DNA from: Arthrobacter sp.
GTDB lineage: Bacteria > Actinomycetota > Actinomycetes > Actinomycetales > Micrococcaceae
NCBI GenBank assembly: GCA_018260285.1
Contig: JAGLBH010000033.1
Location: 1-13,053, forward strand
Length of the DNA stretch: 13,053 nt
Reading direction: 5' to 3'
Numbering within the stretch: position 1 is the stretch's first letter; each line of letters starts with the position of its first letter. The notes beneath the pieces were generated by a model. That model made no database searches, was not told the DNA's origin, and saw nothing but the letters and a program-made list of their open reading frames with translations. Positions 1 through 8,724 of the stretch are shown here, piece after piece. The position numbers and the translations under genes are program-made.

Positions 1-278
1 ATCCCTCCGCAGTTCGCGGCGCGTGGGAGGCCAGCTACGGCGCTGAGCGCTTTGTCCGGCTTCTGCCCGAGGGGCAGTGGCCGTCGACGGCATCCGTCGT
101 CGGCTCCAACTATGTTCACCTCCAGCTGGCGGTGGACGAGCGCAGCGGCCGCGTCATCGTCTCCGCTGCGATCGACAACCTGACCAAGGGCACCGCCGGT
201 GCCGCAGTGCAGTCCATGAACATCGCCCTGGGGTTCGACGAACCCCTCGGCCTGACCGGAGCAGGAGTGGCACCGTGA
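1..278 (+). CDS. argC: N-acetyl-gamma-glutamyl-phosphate reductase, C-terminal part (5' end outside window)
   Basis: Only the last 91 residues are present; the reading frame enters at base 3 and stops at TGA 276-278. ArgC reduces N-acetylglutamyl phosphate to the semialdehyde with NADPH, the third step of arginine synthesis in the cytoplasm. The visible part matches the ArgC carboxyl end: FVRLLPEG, then GSN, then [18 protein letters not shown], which corresponds to the family motif AIDNLxKGxAGxAVQxMN. The catalytic cysteine and the NADPH-binding Rossmann fold lie upstream and cannot be checked. The stop overlaps the GTG start of argJ by four bases, which indicates coupled translation at the head of an argCJBDFR operon. 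No frameshift is visible in this fragment. Confidence 0.95.
   Translation, partial: PSAVRGAWEASYGAERFVRLLPEGQWPSTASVVGSNYVHLQLAVDERSGRVIVSAAIDNLTKGTAGAAVQSMNIALGFDEPLGLTGAGVAP
263..267 (+). promoter_or_regulatory. Ribosome binding site for argJ
   Basis: AGGAG lies inside the end of argC, seven bases before GTG 275. It supports GTG 275 over the in-frame ATG at 296 or the GTG at 368, neither of which has a comparable Shine-Dalgarno sequence. Confidence 0.6.
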
Positions 279-1534
279 GCAGCCCGCAGAACAGCATGAC
301 CGATTCCGAGCCCAGGGTCTCGAAGGGCCTTCCACCGCGCCTCTCACGCTTCCTCACGGTTCAGGGCGTGGAGGTCAGCCGCGCCCCGGCGGCATGGCCG
401 AAGGGGTTCCGTGCTGGCGGCTCAGCCATCGGGCTCAAATCGACGGGAGCCCCCGACCTCATGGCCCTGGTCAATGCCGGGCCTGAGCACAGTGCCGCCG
501 GTGTCTTCACGAGCAACCGGTTCGCGGCCGCTCCTGTCGAGTGGAGCCGCCAGGTTCTGGCGGACGGCCGCGCTGATCTGGTCATCGCGAACTCCGGCGG
601 CGCCAACGCCTGCACTGGTCCCGAGGGGTTTTTGGACACGCACCGCACCGCTGAGGCGGCGGCAGAGGCTGCAGGCGTCAGCGCGGGGGACGTCGTCGTG
701 GCCTCCACCGGACTCATCGGCGAGCGCCTTCCGATGGACGCAGTCCTTCCGGGCGTGCGGGAGGTTCTCGCGTCCGCAGAGCCGGGGTCGGTTGAGCTCG
801 CTGCCCGGGCGATCATGACCACAGACACGGTGCCGAAGCGCGCCGAAGTTCTTCTGCCCGGCGGGTCGCGCATCGTCGGGATTGCGAAGGGCGCGGGCAT
901 GCTCGCCCCCCAGCTGGCCACCATGCTCGTCTTCATCGCCACGGATGCATCGATCAGCAGCGAGGACCTCAGCACAGCTCTCACTGCTGCGACTTCAGTC
1001 TCCTTCGACCATGCCGATGCCGATGGGTGCATGTCGACGAATGACACCGTCGTCGCTCTCGCCTCGGGCGCACACGGTCAGGAAAGCCTGGATGACGTCA
1101 CGCTCGGCCTGACCGCTCTGTGCCAGGACCTCGCATACCAGCTCATCGACGACGCCGAGGGGGCAGCCCACACCATTGCCGTGACGGTCGAAGGCGCCGC
1201 CTCCCTCGCCGACGCCCGCGAGGTGTGCCGAGCCATCAGCCGATCGAACCTCGTGAAGACGGCAATCTTCGGGGCCGACCCCAATTGGGGCCGCATCCTC
1301 TCCTCCGTGGGCACGACCCGGGCGGAGTTCGATCCGAGCAGTGTGACGGTCTCGATGAACGGCGTCGTCATCTCGCGGGCAGGAGGCCTCGGCGAGGATC
1401 GATCGCTCGTCGACCTGTCCCAGCGAGAGGTCAGCATTGTCGTGAGCCTCGGGGCCGGCAAGGCCGAGGCGACCGTGCTGACGAGCGACCTCACCCACGA
1501 CTACGTCCACGAGAACAGCGCATACTCCTCATGA
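275..1534 (+). CDS. argJ: Bifunctional glutamate N-acetyltransferase / amino-acid N-acetyltransferase
   Basis: ArgJ moves the acetyl group from N-acetylornithine to glutamate, giving ornithine and recycling acetylglutamate; many members can also use acetyl-CoA. The 419-residue product has the family landmarks: NACTG, the STG oxyanion-hole motif at Thr145-Gly146, and the self-cleavage site in [14 protein letters not shown] with Thr216 as the predicted new N-terminal nucleophile of the beta chain. [11 protein letters not shown] follows, and the protein ends in HENSAYSS. Conserved ArgJ sequence starts only near residue 38 (PKGFRAGG), so the N-terminus is longer than usual; GTG 368 would give a more typical 388 residues. 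I keep GTG 275 because of its AGGAG and its GTGA overlap with argC. Its stop overlaps argB as ATGA. Whether it is mono- or bifunctional cannot be read from the sequence. Confidence 0.95.
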   Translation: MSSPQNSMTDSEPRVSKGLPPRLSRFLTVQGVEVSRAPAAWPKGFRAGGSAIGLKSTGAPDLMALVNAGPEHSAAGVFTSNRFAAAPVEWSRQVLADGRADLVIANSGGANACTGPEGFLDTHRTAEAAAEAAGVSAGDVVVASTGLIGERLPMDAVLPGVREVLASAEPGSVELAARAIMTTDTVPKRAEVLLPGGSRIVGIAKGAGMLAPQLATMLVFIATDASISSEDLSTALTAATSVSFDHADADGCMSTNDTVVALASGAHGQESLDDVTLGLTALCQDLAYQLIDDAEGAAHTIAVTVEGAASLADAREVCRAISRSNLVKTAIFGADPNWGRILSSVGTTRAEFDPSSVTVSMNGVVISRAGGLGEDRSLVDLSQREVSIVVSLGAGKAEATVLTSDLTHDYVHENSAYSS

Positions 1535-2445
1535 CCCACTCATCAGAGCACACCAGCATCCCGGAAGCAGTCTCGTCCGCAGCAGCCAGCCTCATTGAGG
1601 CGCTGCCCTGGATCCAGCAGCTCGCCGGCAGCATCATCGTCCTCAAGTACGGTGGCAATGCGATGACGAGCGAGTCTCTGCGCCGCGCCTTCGCCGAGGA
1701 CGTCGTCTTCCTCCACCATGTCGGCATCCGCCCCGTCGTGGTGCATGGCGGAGGGCCTCAGATCAGCGCCATGCTCGGCAGGCTCGGGATCGCGTCGGAG
1801 TTCCGCGGAGGGCTCCGGGTCACGAGCCCGGAGGCCATGGACGTCATCCGCATGGTGCTCACCGGGCAGGTGAGCCGAGAGCTCGTCGGCCTCATCAACC
1901 AGCACGGGCCGTATGCGGTCGGTCTCTCAGGCGAAGACGCCGCCCTGCTCAAAGCCCATCGCACTGCGGGTGAAGAGGACGGGCAGCCCGTCGACCTCGG
2001 CCTGGTGGGGGAAGTCGTCGGAGTCGATCCCCGCGCGGTGGTCGATCTGCTGGAGGCGGGCCGGATTCCGGTCATCTCCACGATCGCCCCGGAGATCGCC
2101 GAGGACGGGACCCCCACCGGACAGGTGCTCAACGTCAATGCGGACACCGCTGCCGCCGCCGTCGCCGTGGCGCTCGAGGCGTCGAGGCTCGTCGTGCTCA
2201 CCGACGTCGAGGGACTCTACGGCGCATGGCCGGACCGGTCCTCGCTCATCTCGTCCCTCACGGCCCAGAAGCTCCGCGAGCTGCTGCCCACGCTGGAGTC
2301 AGGCATGATCCCCAAGATGGCCGCGTGCCTTGCGGCTGTGGACGGGGGAGTGGCGGGCGCCTCCGTCGTGGACGGTCGTGTGCCCCATTCGATGCTCATC
2401 GAGATCCTCTCCGATGCCGGAATCGGCACGCAGGTGACACCGTGA
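1531..2445 (+). CDS. argB: Acetylglutamate kinase
   Basis: ArgB phosphorylates N-acetylglutamate with ATP, the usual feedback-controlled step of the pathway. The 304-residue protein shows the amino-acid kinase fold: LKYGGNAM with Lys39, the glycine-rich VHGGGPQ at 71-77, [22 protein letters not shown] with Asp225, and GMIPKM with Lys262. About 35 residues precede the first strand, including a predicted helix (roughly 10-30). In the family, such an N-terminal helix belongs to hexameric, arginine-inhibited enzymes rather than the dimeric E. coli type, so inhibition by arginine is a reasonable inference. The start ATG overlaps the argJ stop (ATGA). A GTG that overlaps the argB stop (2442) is in frame with argD but is probably not the argD start. 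Confidence 0.96.
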   Translation: MTHSSEHTSIPEAVSSAAASLIEALPWIQQLAGSIIVLKYGGNAMTSESLRRAFAEDVVFLHHVGIRPVVVHGGGPQISAMLGRLGIASEFRGGLRVTSPEAMDVIRMVLTGQVSRELVGLINQHGPYAVGLSGEDAALLKAHRTAGEEDGQPVDLGLVGEVVGVDPRAVVDLLEAGRIPVISTIAPEIAEDGTPTGQVLNVNADTAAAAVAVALEASRLVVLTDVEGLYGAWPDRSSLISSLTAQKLRELLPTLESGMIPKMAACLAAVDGGVAGASVVDGRVPHSMLIEILSDAGIGTQVTP

Positions 2446-2509
2446 CAGGCCCGACGACGGGCATCACCCTCTCCGACTGCACGAGCCTGCCCTCTTCCCC
2501 CGGATCCCC

Positions 2510-2514
2510 AGGAG
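2510..2514 (+). promoter_or_regulatory. Ribosome binding site for argD
   Basis: AGGAG sits five bases before ATG 2520. This favours ATG 2520 over the in-frame GTG 2442, which overlaps the argB stop but has only a weak purine stretch upstream and would add 26 unconserved residues. Confidence 0.6.
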
Positions 2515-2519
2515 CCGCC

Positions 2520-3749
2520 ATGACAGACACCGACCAGAATGCTCAGCCCCGCTCTGAGACTCTCGAGACCTACGCCTCCTCCTATGCGGGGGTCTTCGGG
2601 CCGCCTCGGCTCGCGCTCGCTCGAGGGGAGGGGAGCCGAGTCTGGGACGAGGACGGTCGCGAGTACCTGGACCTTCTCGGCGGGATCGCCGTCAACTCGG
2701 TGGGCCACGCTCATCCCCGGTGGGTCGAGGCGGTGTCTCGGCAGGCCGGTGTCCTGGTCCATGTCTCGAACTTCTTCGCCACGAGGCCGCAGGCGGACCT
2801 GGCTCAGCGACTGCTCAGCCTGGCGGGCATGCCTGCGGGGTCCGCAGCGTTTCTCGTCAACTCGGGAACGGAGGCTCTTGAAGCCGCGTTCAAACTGGCG
2901 CGCCGACATGGGCAGGAGAAGGGCGGGCGCCACGAGATCATCGCGTTCAGCGGGGCATTTCACGGCAGAACCATGGGTGCGCTCGCCCTGACCTCCAAAG
3001 CCGCCTACCGGGAGCCCTTCGAACCGCTTCCCGGTGGAGTGAGGCATATCCCCTACGGGGATGCCGCTGCCGCCGCTGATGCAGTCACGGAGCGCACCGC
3101 CGCTGTCGTCGTCGAGCCCGTCCAGGGCGAAGCCGGAGTCGTTCTCCCGGACGCCCAGTTTCTCAGGAGCCTGAGGCGGATCACGCGCGAGGCGGGCGCG
3201 CTGCTCATCGTGGACGAGGTGCAGACAGGCATCGGTCGCACCGGGCAGTGGCTCGCCTCCGCAGGGGTCGAGCCGGACGCCGTCACCCTGGCCAAGGGGC
3301 TGGGCGGAGGCTTCCCGATCGGAGCGCTGCTCACCCGGGGAGCCGAGGTCAGCTCGCTTCTCGGGCCGGGCCAGCACGGGACCACCTTCGGCGGCAACCC
3401 ACTGGCCGCTGCGGCTGCCCTGGAGACCCTCTCGATCCTGGACGAAGAGGGGCTTCTCGAGAACGCCCGGCTCCGGGGAGAGCAGCTCGAGCACGGGCTC
3501 ATGCGCGTTCCGGGCGTCGTGGCCGTCCGCCAGGCGGGCCTGCTCGTCGGAATGGACCTCTCAGAGGAGTTCGACGCGCCCGCCCTGGTGGCGGAGGCCC
3601 AGAGAGCAGGGTTCATTCTCAACGCGACTGGCCCGAAGACGCTCCGCCTCGCACCCCCGCTCGTCATCACCGAGCGGCAGATTGACCATTTCCTGACATC
3701 GCTTCCCACCCTTCTGGCGGCTCAGACCGCCTCTGAGAGGACATCATGA
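2520..3749 (+). CDS. argD: Acetylornithine aminotransferase (PLP-dependent)
   Basis: ArgD transfers an amino group from glutamate to N-acetylglutamate semialdehyde, making N-acetylornithine. The 409-residue product is a class III, fold-type I aminotransferase. It shows YLDLLGGIAVNSVGHAHP near the N-terminus, NSGTEALEAAFKLAR for cofactor phosphate contacts, FHGRTMGAL, and VDEVQTGIGRTG with Asp232 facing the pyridine nitrogen. Lys259 in LAKGLGGGFPIGA should form the Schiff base with PLP, and HGTTFGGNPLA follows. Length and motif order are normal for ArgD. Such enzymes sometimes also act on succinyldiaminopimelate in lysine synthesis; the position between argB and argF makes the arginine role the main one. 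Its stop overlaps the argF start as ATGA. Confidence 0.96.
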   Translation: MTDTDQNAQPRSETLETYASSYAGVFGPPRLALARGEGSRVWDEDGREYLDLLGGIAVNSVGHAHPRWVEAVSRQAGVLVHVSNFFATRPQADLAQRLLSLAGMPAGSAAFLVNSGTEALEAAFKLARRHGQEKGGRHEIIAFSGAFHGRTMGALALTSKAAYREPFEPLPGGVRHIPYGDAAAAADAVTERTAAVVVEPVQGEAGVVLPDAQFLRSLRRITREAGALLIVDEVQTGIGRTGQWLASAGVEPDAVTLAKGLGGGFPIGALLTRGAEVSSLLGPGQHGTTFGGNPLAAAAALETLSILDEEGLLENARLRGEQLEHGLMRVPGVVAVRQAGLLVGMDLSEEFDAPALVAEAQRAGFILNATGPKTLRLAPPLVITERQIDHFLTSLPTLLAAQTASERTS

Positions 3750-4714
3750 CCCCCCAGCCAGGCGTTCGGCACTTCATCAAGGACACGGATCTCTCCCCAG
3801 CGGAACAGAGCGAGGTGCTGGACCGGGCCGCAGCCATGAAGGCGGATCCCTTCGGCAGCACCCCGCTGGCTCACGGCGCTGCCCGGGAGACGGTTGCGCT
3901 CATCTTCGACAAGAGCTCCACCCGCACTCGCTTCTCCCTGGCCGCAGGCGTGGGGGAACTCGGCGGACAGGCGCTCGTGGTCAACCCGGGCGAAGCGCAG
4001 ATGGGCCACAAGGAGTCCATCGAGGACACGACGAAGATCCTCGAGCGCGCCGTGGCCGCGATCGTGTGGCGCACGTATGCCCACGAGGGCCTGGAGCGGA
4101 TGGCCGCCATTTCTCATGTCCCCGTCATCAACTCTCTGAGCGACGACTTCCATCCCTGCCAGCTGCTTGCGGACCTGCTGACGATCCGAGAGCAGCTCGG
4201 GGGGACCGAGGGTCGCATCATGACGTACATCGGGGACGGCGCCAACAACATGGGCAATTCGTATGCCCTGGCCGGTGTGACGGCCGGGATGCATGTCCGC
4301 ATCGCAGCGCCCGAGGGATGGGGTCCGGCTGCGGCGGTCGTCGACGAGGCCCGCCGGGTGGCCCAGCAGACGGGCGGATCGCTGGAGGTGCTCACGGATA
4401 TGCGGGCCGCGGCGTCGGACGCCGACGTCATCGTCACGGACACGTGGGTCTCCATGGGCCAGGAGGCTGAAAAGGAGGAGCGCGTAGAGCGCTTCGGCGC
4501 GTATCAGGTGACCGAAGAGGTCATGGCGCTTGCCGCTCCGCACGCGATCTTCATGCACTGCCTCCCGGCGTATCGCGGATTCGAAGTGTCGGCTGACGTC
4601 ATCGACGGGCCCCAGTCGGTCGTGTGGGACGAGGCCGAGAACCGGATTCATGCGCAGAAGGCGCTGATAGCGTGGCTCCTGGAAAAGTCGACGATGGCGA
4701 AGGAGACCCTGTGA
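3746..4714 (+). CDS. argF: Ornithine carbamoyltransferase (anabolic)
   Basis: ArgF condenses ornithine with carbamoyl phosphate to give citrulline. The 322-residue protein has the carbamoyl-phosphate loop SSTRTR (57-62), the HPCQ motif at 136-139 followed by LLADLLTI, DGANNMGNSY at the domain junction, and DTWVSMGQE (Asp232, Ser236, Met237) for ornithine binding. HCLP, with Cys272, is the active-site motif. The SMG loop and HCLP separate it from aspartate carbamoyltransferase. Its place in a biosynthetic operon, with no arcA or arcC nearby, argues against the catabolic arginine-deiminase role. The start overlaps the argD stop, and the stop overlaps the argR start (GTGA). Confidence 0.96.
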   Translation: MTPQPGVRHFIKDTDLSPAEQSEVLDRAAAMKADPFGSTPLAHGAARETVALIFDKSSTRTRFSLAAGVGELGGQALVVNPGEAQMGHKESIEDTTKILERAVAAIVWRTYAHEGLERMAAISHVPVINSLSDDFHPCQLLADLLTIREQLGGTEGRIMTYIGDGANNMGNSYALAGVTAGMHVRIAAPEGWGPAAAVVDEARRVAQQTGGSLEVLTDMRAAASDADVIVTDTWVSMGQEAEKEERVERFGAYQVTEEVMALAAPHAIFMHCLPAYRGFEVSADVIDGPQSVVWDEAENRIHAQKALIAWLLEKSTMAKETL

Positions 4715-5211
4715 TCGCACCCGCAACCAAGACCGCGCGTCAGGCTCAGATCCGCACGATTCTGCGAGACCAGGTGGTCCGCTCGCAGGCCGAGCTGGCC
4801 GGATACCTGGCCCTGGCGGACGTCCAGGTGACCCAGGCGACCCTCTCGCGGGATCTTGTGGAGGTTGGGGCCATCCGGGTCCGGGACGAAGAGGGCGCGC
4901 TGCGCTATCAGGTGCGGCCGAATGTGCGGACCGGTCACGTGGATTTCGTCACCCGGATGTACAGCACGCGCTTGAACAAACTCTGCTCGGAGCTGCTCGT
5001 GACGGCGGAGGGGAGCGGTAACATCGTCATTCTCGTCACGCCGCCGGGAGCTGCGAACTTCTTGGCGCAGGCCATCGATCAGGCGGAGCTGGAGAGCGTG
5101 ATGGGGACGATCGCCGGAGATGACACCATCATGGTGGTCAGCCGAACACCCCTCGGCGGCCCGGATCTCGCGAAGTTCTTCCTCTCGCTCACCGACTCGT
5201 CTGGGGCGTAG
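4711..5211 (+). CDS. argR: Arginine repressor ArgR
   Basis: ArgR is the arginine-responsive DNA-binding regulator that represses arginine genes by binding paired ARG boxes as a hexamer. The 166-residue product has an N-terminal winged helix: RSQAELAGYL is the first helix region and QVTQATLSRDL (39-49, with Ser46 and Arg47) the recognition helix. The C-terminal oligomerisation and arginine-binding domain includes GTIAGDD at 132-138; Asp137 and Asp138 correspond to the arginine-binding aspartates of E. coli ArgR. The start GTG has AGGAG five bases upstream (4701-4705) and overlaps the argF stop. As the last gene of the coupled block it is made together with the enzymes it controls. A likely target operator lies just downstream, before argG. 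Confidence 0.95.
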   Translation: MIAPATKTARQAQIRTILRDQVVRSQAELAGYLALADVQVTQATLSRDLVEVGAIRVRDEEGALRYQVRPNVRTGHVDFVTRMYSTRLNKLCSELLVTAEGSGNIVILVTPPGAANFLAQAIDQAELESVMGTIAGDDTIMVVSRTPLGGPDLAKFFLSLTDSSGA

Positions 5212-5220
5212 CGCTCTGTT

Positions 5221-5256
5221 CGTGTATATTTATTCATAGTCGTGAATAGATCGAGC
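5221..5256 (+). promoter_or_regulatory. Tandem ARG-box-like ArgR operator upstream of argG
   Basis: The first site has core TGTAT-ATTT-ATTCA at 5223-5236, one mismatch from the E. coli ARG-box core TGAAT-N4-ATTCA. A second, weaker site begins with TGAAT at 5243 (TGAAT-AGAT-CGAGC). The two start 20 bp apart, close to the 20-21 bp spacing of paired ARG boxes. ATTCA and TGAAT at 5232-5247 also form an inverted repeat. The region is strikingly AT-rich for this genome. TATATT at 5225-5230 could be a -10 element lying inside the first box; no good -35 is visible. Binding there would block the promoter sterically. Operator function is inferred from the motif and the argR/argG context. Confidence 0.7.
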
Positions 5257-5275
5257 CGCACACCGATGTCGGCTC
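5253..5275 (+). promoter_or_regulatory. Hairpin in the argG 5' leader
   Basis: GAGCCG (5253-5258) pairs perfectly with CGGCTC (5270-5275). ACA (5260-5262) and TGT (5267-5269) extend the stem inward past one bulged C, closing on the loop CCGA. The total is nine base pairs. No U-run follows, so a classical intrinsic terminator is unlikely. It could slow readthrough from argR, protect the argG mRNA end, or be neutral. It starts where the second ARG-box half-site ends. Confidence 0.5.
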
Positions 5276-5309
5276 ACCGCCATCACATCCACCATCACAG
5301 GAGTAACCC

Positions 5310-7981
<2,672 letters not shown>

Positions 7982-8001
7982 CCGGTTCAAACAGCAATCA
8001 G

Positions 8002-8006
8002 AGGAG
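8002..8006 (+). promoter_or_regulatory. Ribosome binding site for the pdxH-like gene
   Basis: AGGAG (within GAGGAG) ends four bases before ATG 8011, a short spacing. It supports ATG 8011 over the in-frame GTG 7978, which overlaps the argH stop and would add eleven residues with no family similarity. Confidence 0.5.
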
Positions 8007-8010
8007 TCCC

Positions 8011-8592
8011 ATGACCAGTGCAGTACCGGAACTCACCCTGAGGCAGCGTCTTCGGGCCCTTCCCGTCTTCCCTGAGCTCTTCCCTGAGTTCAACGACGAG
8101 GAGTGGTCTGATGACCCGAGCGAAGTCTTTCTTGAGTGGCTCGAGTGGGCCATCCGTCACCGGACGGTGGAACCCCATGCGGCAGTCCTGGCCAGCGCCA
8201 ACAGCCAGGGGGAGGTCTCGTCGAGGACGATCATTCTCAAGGACGTCCAGGAGTGCGGCTGGCGTTTCGCGACGCATATGGACACCCGCAAGGTCCAGGA
8301 CTTTGCTGAGAATCCCCAGGCAGCCCTGACGTTCTACTGGCCTGATCTGGGTCGACAGGTTGACATCCGCGGCGTGGTTCGCTGGCTCGGAGATGACATT
8401 GCCGAGGAGGACTACCGTCAGCGTCCCCTGGCCGGGACGGAGGTTGACCCCGACTGGAAGGCCTTCGAGGTTGTTGCTACGTGGGTCGAGTTCTGGCAGG
8501 CGAGCCCTGATCGGGACCACCGGCGAGTGATCTACTCGCGTCAGAGCCCCGATGCCCCCTTCACGAGGGCGCAGGCTCCCTCGTCCATGTGA
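8011..8592 (+). CDS. Compact pyridoxamine 5'-phosphate oxidase family protein (PdxH-like, internal segment missing)
   Basis: PdxH oxidises pyridoxine or pyridoxamine phosphate to PLP with FMN. The 193-residue product aligns by eye over most of the fold: LRQRLRALPVFP, EPHAAVLASA, the FMN-binding stretch RTIILK (Arg72-Lys77), TRK (92-94), NPQAALTFYWP, RQV (Gln116) and, at the C-terminus, WVEFWQASPDRDH. Arg168 and His170 match the substrate-binding R-x-H of E. coli PdxH. Between the RP at 138-139 and the VEFWQ block only about 20 residues remain, where ordinary PdxH has roughly 60. The segment lost includes the SRxGAxxSxQS region that supplies FMN-phosphate and substrate contacts in E. coli. Both flanks stay in frame, so this is a deletion rather than a frameshift. 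PLP synthase activity is therefore uncertain; another FMN-dependent oxidase or a PhzG-like role is possible. It is cotranscribed with argGH by position. Confidence 0.75.
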   Translation: MTSAVPELTLRQRLRALPVFPELFPEFNDEEWSDDPSEVFLEWLEWAIRHRTVEPHAAVLASANSQGEVSSRTIILKDVQECGWRFATHMDTRKVQDFAENPQAALTFYWPDLGRQVDIRGVVRWLGDDIAEEDYRQRPLAGTEVDPDWKAFEVVATWVEFWQASPDRDHRRVIYSRQSPDAPFTRAQAPSSM

Positions 8593-8603
8593 CAGCGCAC
8601 TGG

Positions 8604-8676
8604 CCCAGACCCGTCCCTCCGGTTGAATGAAGCGTAGGCTTGTTGAGCCTCAGCCCACCGGAGGGGCTGGTCCGGG
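8604..8676 (+). terminator. Long nested inverted repeat after the arg operon, probable terminator
   Basis: The arms 8604-8622 and 8658-8676 form a 19-position stem with only two mismatches and one G-T pair. The inner eight pairs (CCCTCCGG with CCGGAGGG) are perfect. The 35-nt apical part holds a second small hairpin, AGGCT (8636-8640) with AGCCT (8646-8650). No T-run follows on either side, as is common for high-GC terminators. It lies in the 132-bp gap between the pdxH-like gene and helD and most likely ends the argGH transcript. A repeat family or a structured RNA are alternatives. Apart from a possible -35-like TTGACG at 8691 the rest of the gap is featureless. Confidence 0.6.
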
Positions 8677-8724
8677 ACAGTGATTCTGGATTGACGGCAG
8701 GACAAGAGAGGCCCGTGGCTATCC

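Noticed and set aside
2217..3494. Long reverse-strand open frame of about 425 codons opposite argD
   Set aside because: It is a shadow of high-GC codon bias on the opposite strand; the forward frame encodes a complete ArgD with all motifs.
3722..4726. Reverse-strand open frame of about 334 codons opposite argF
   Set aside because: Same cause: the forward strand encodes intact ornithine carbamoyltransferase and the reverse product shows no family features.
5280..5299. Direct repeat CCATCACA twice, 12 bp apart, before argG
   Set aside because: It is short, overlaps the ribosome binding site region, and could arise by chance; no regulator motif was recognised.
8691..8722. Possible helD promoter beginning with TTGACG at 8691
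   Set aside because: The -35 is good, but no -10 of the TAnnnT type occurs 16-19 bp downstream, and the nearest candidate (GGCTAT at 8717) needs a 20-bp spacer. Support is too weak for a feature.
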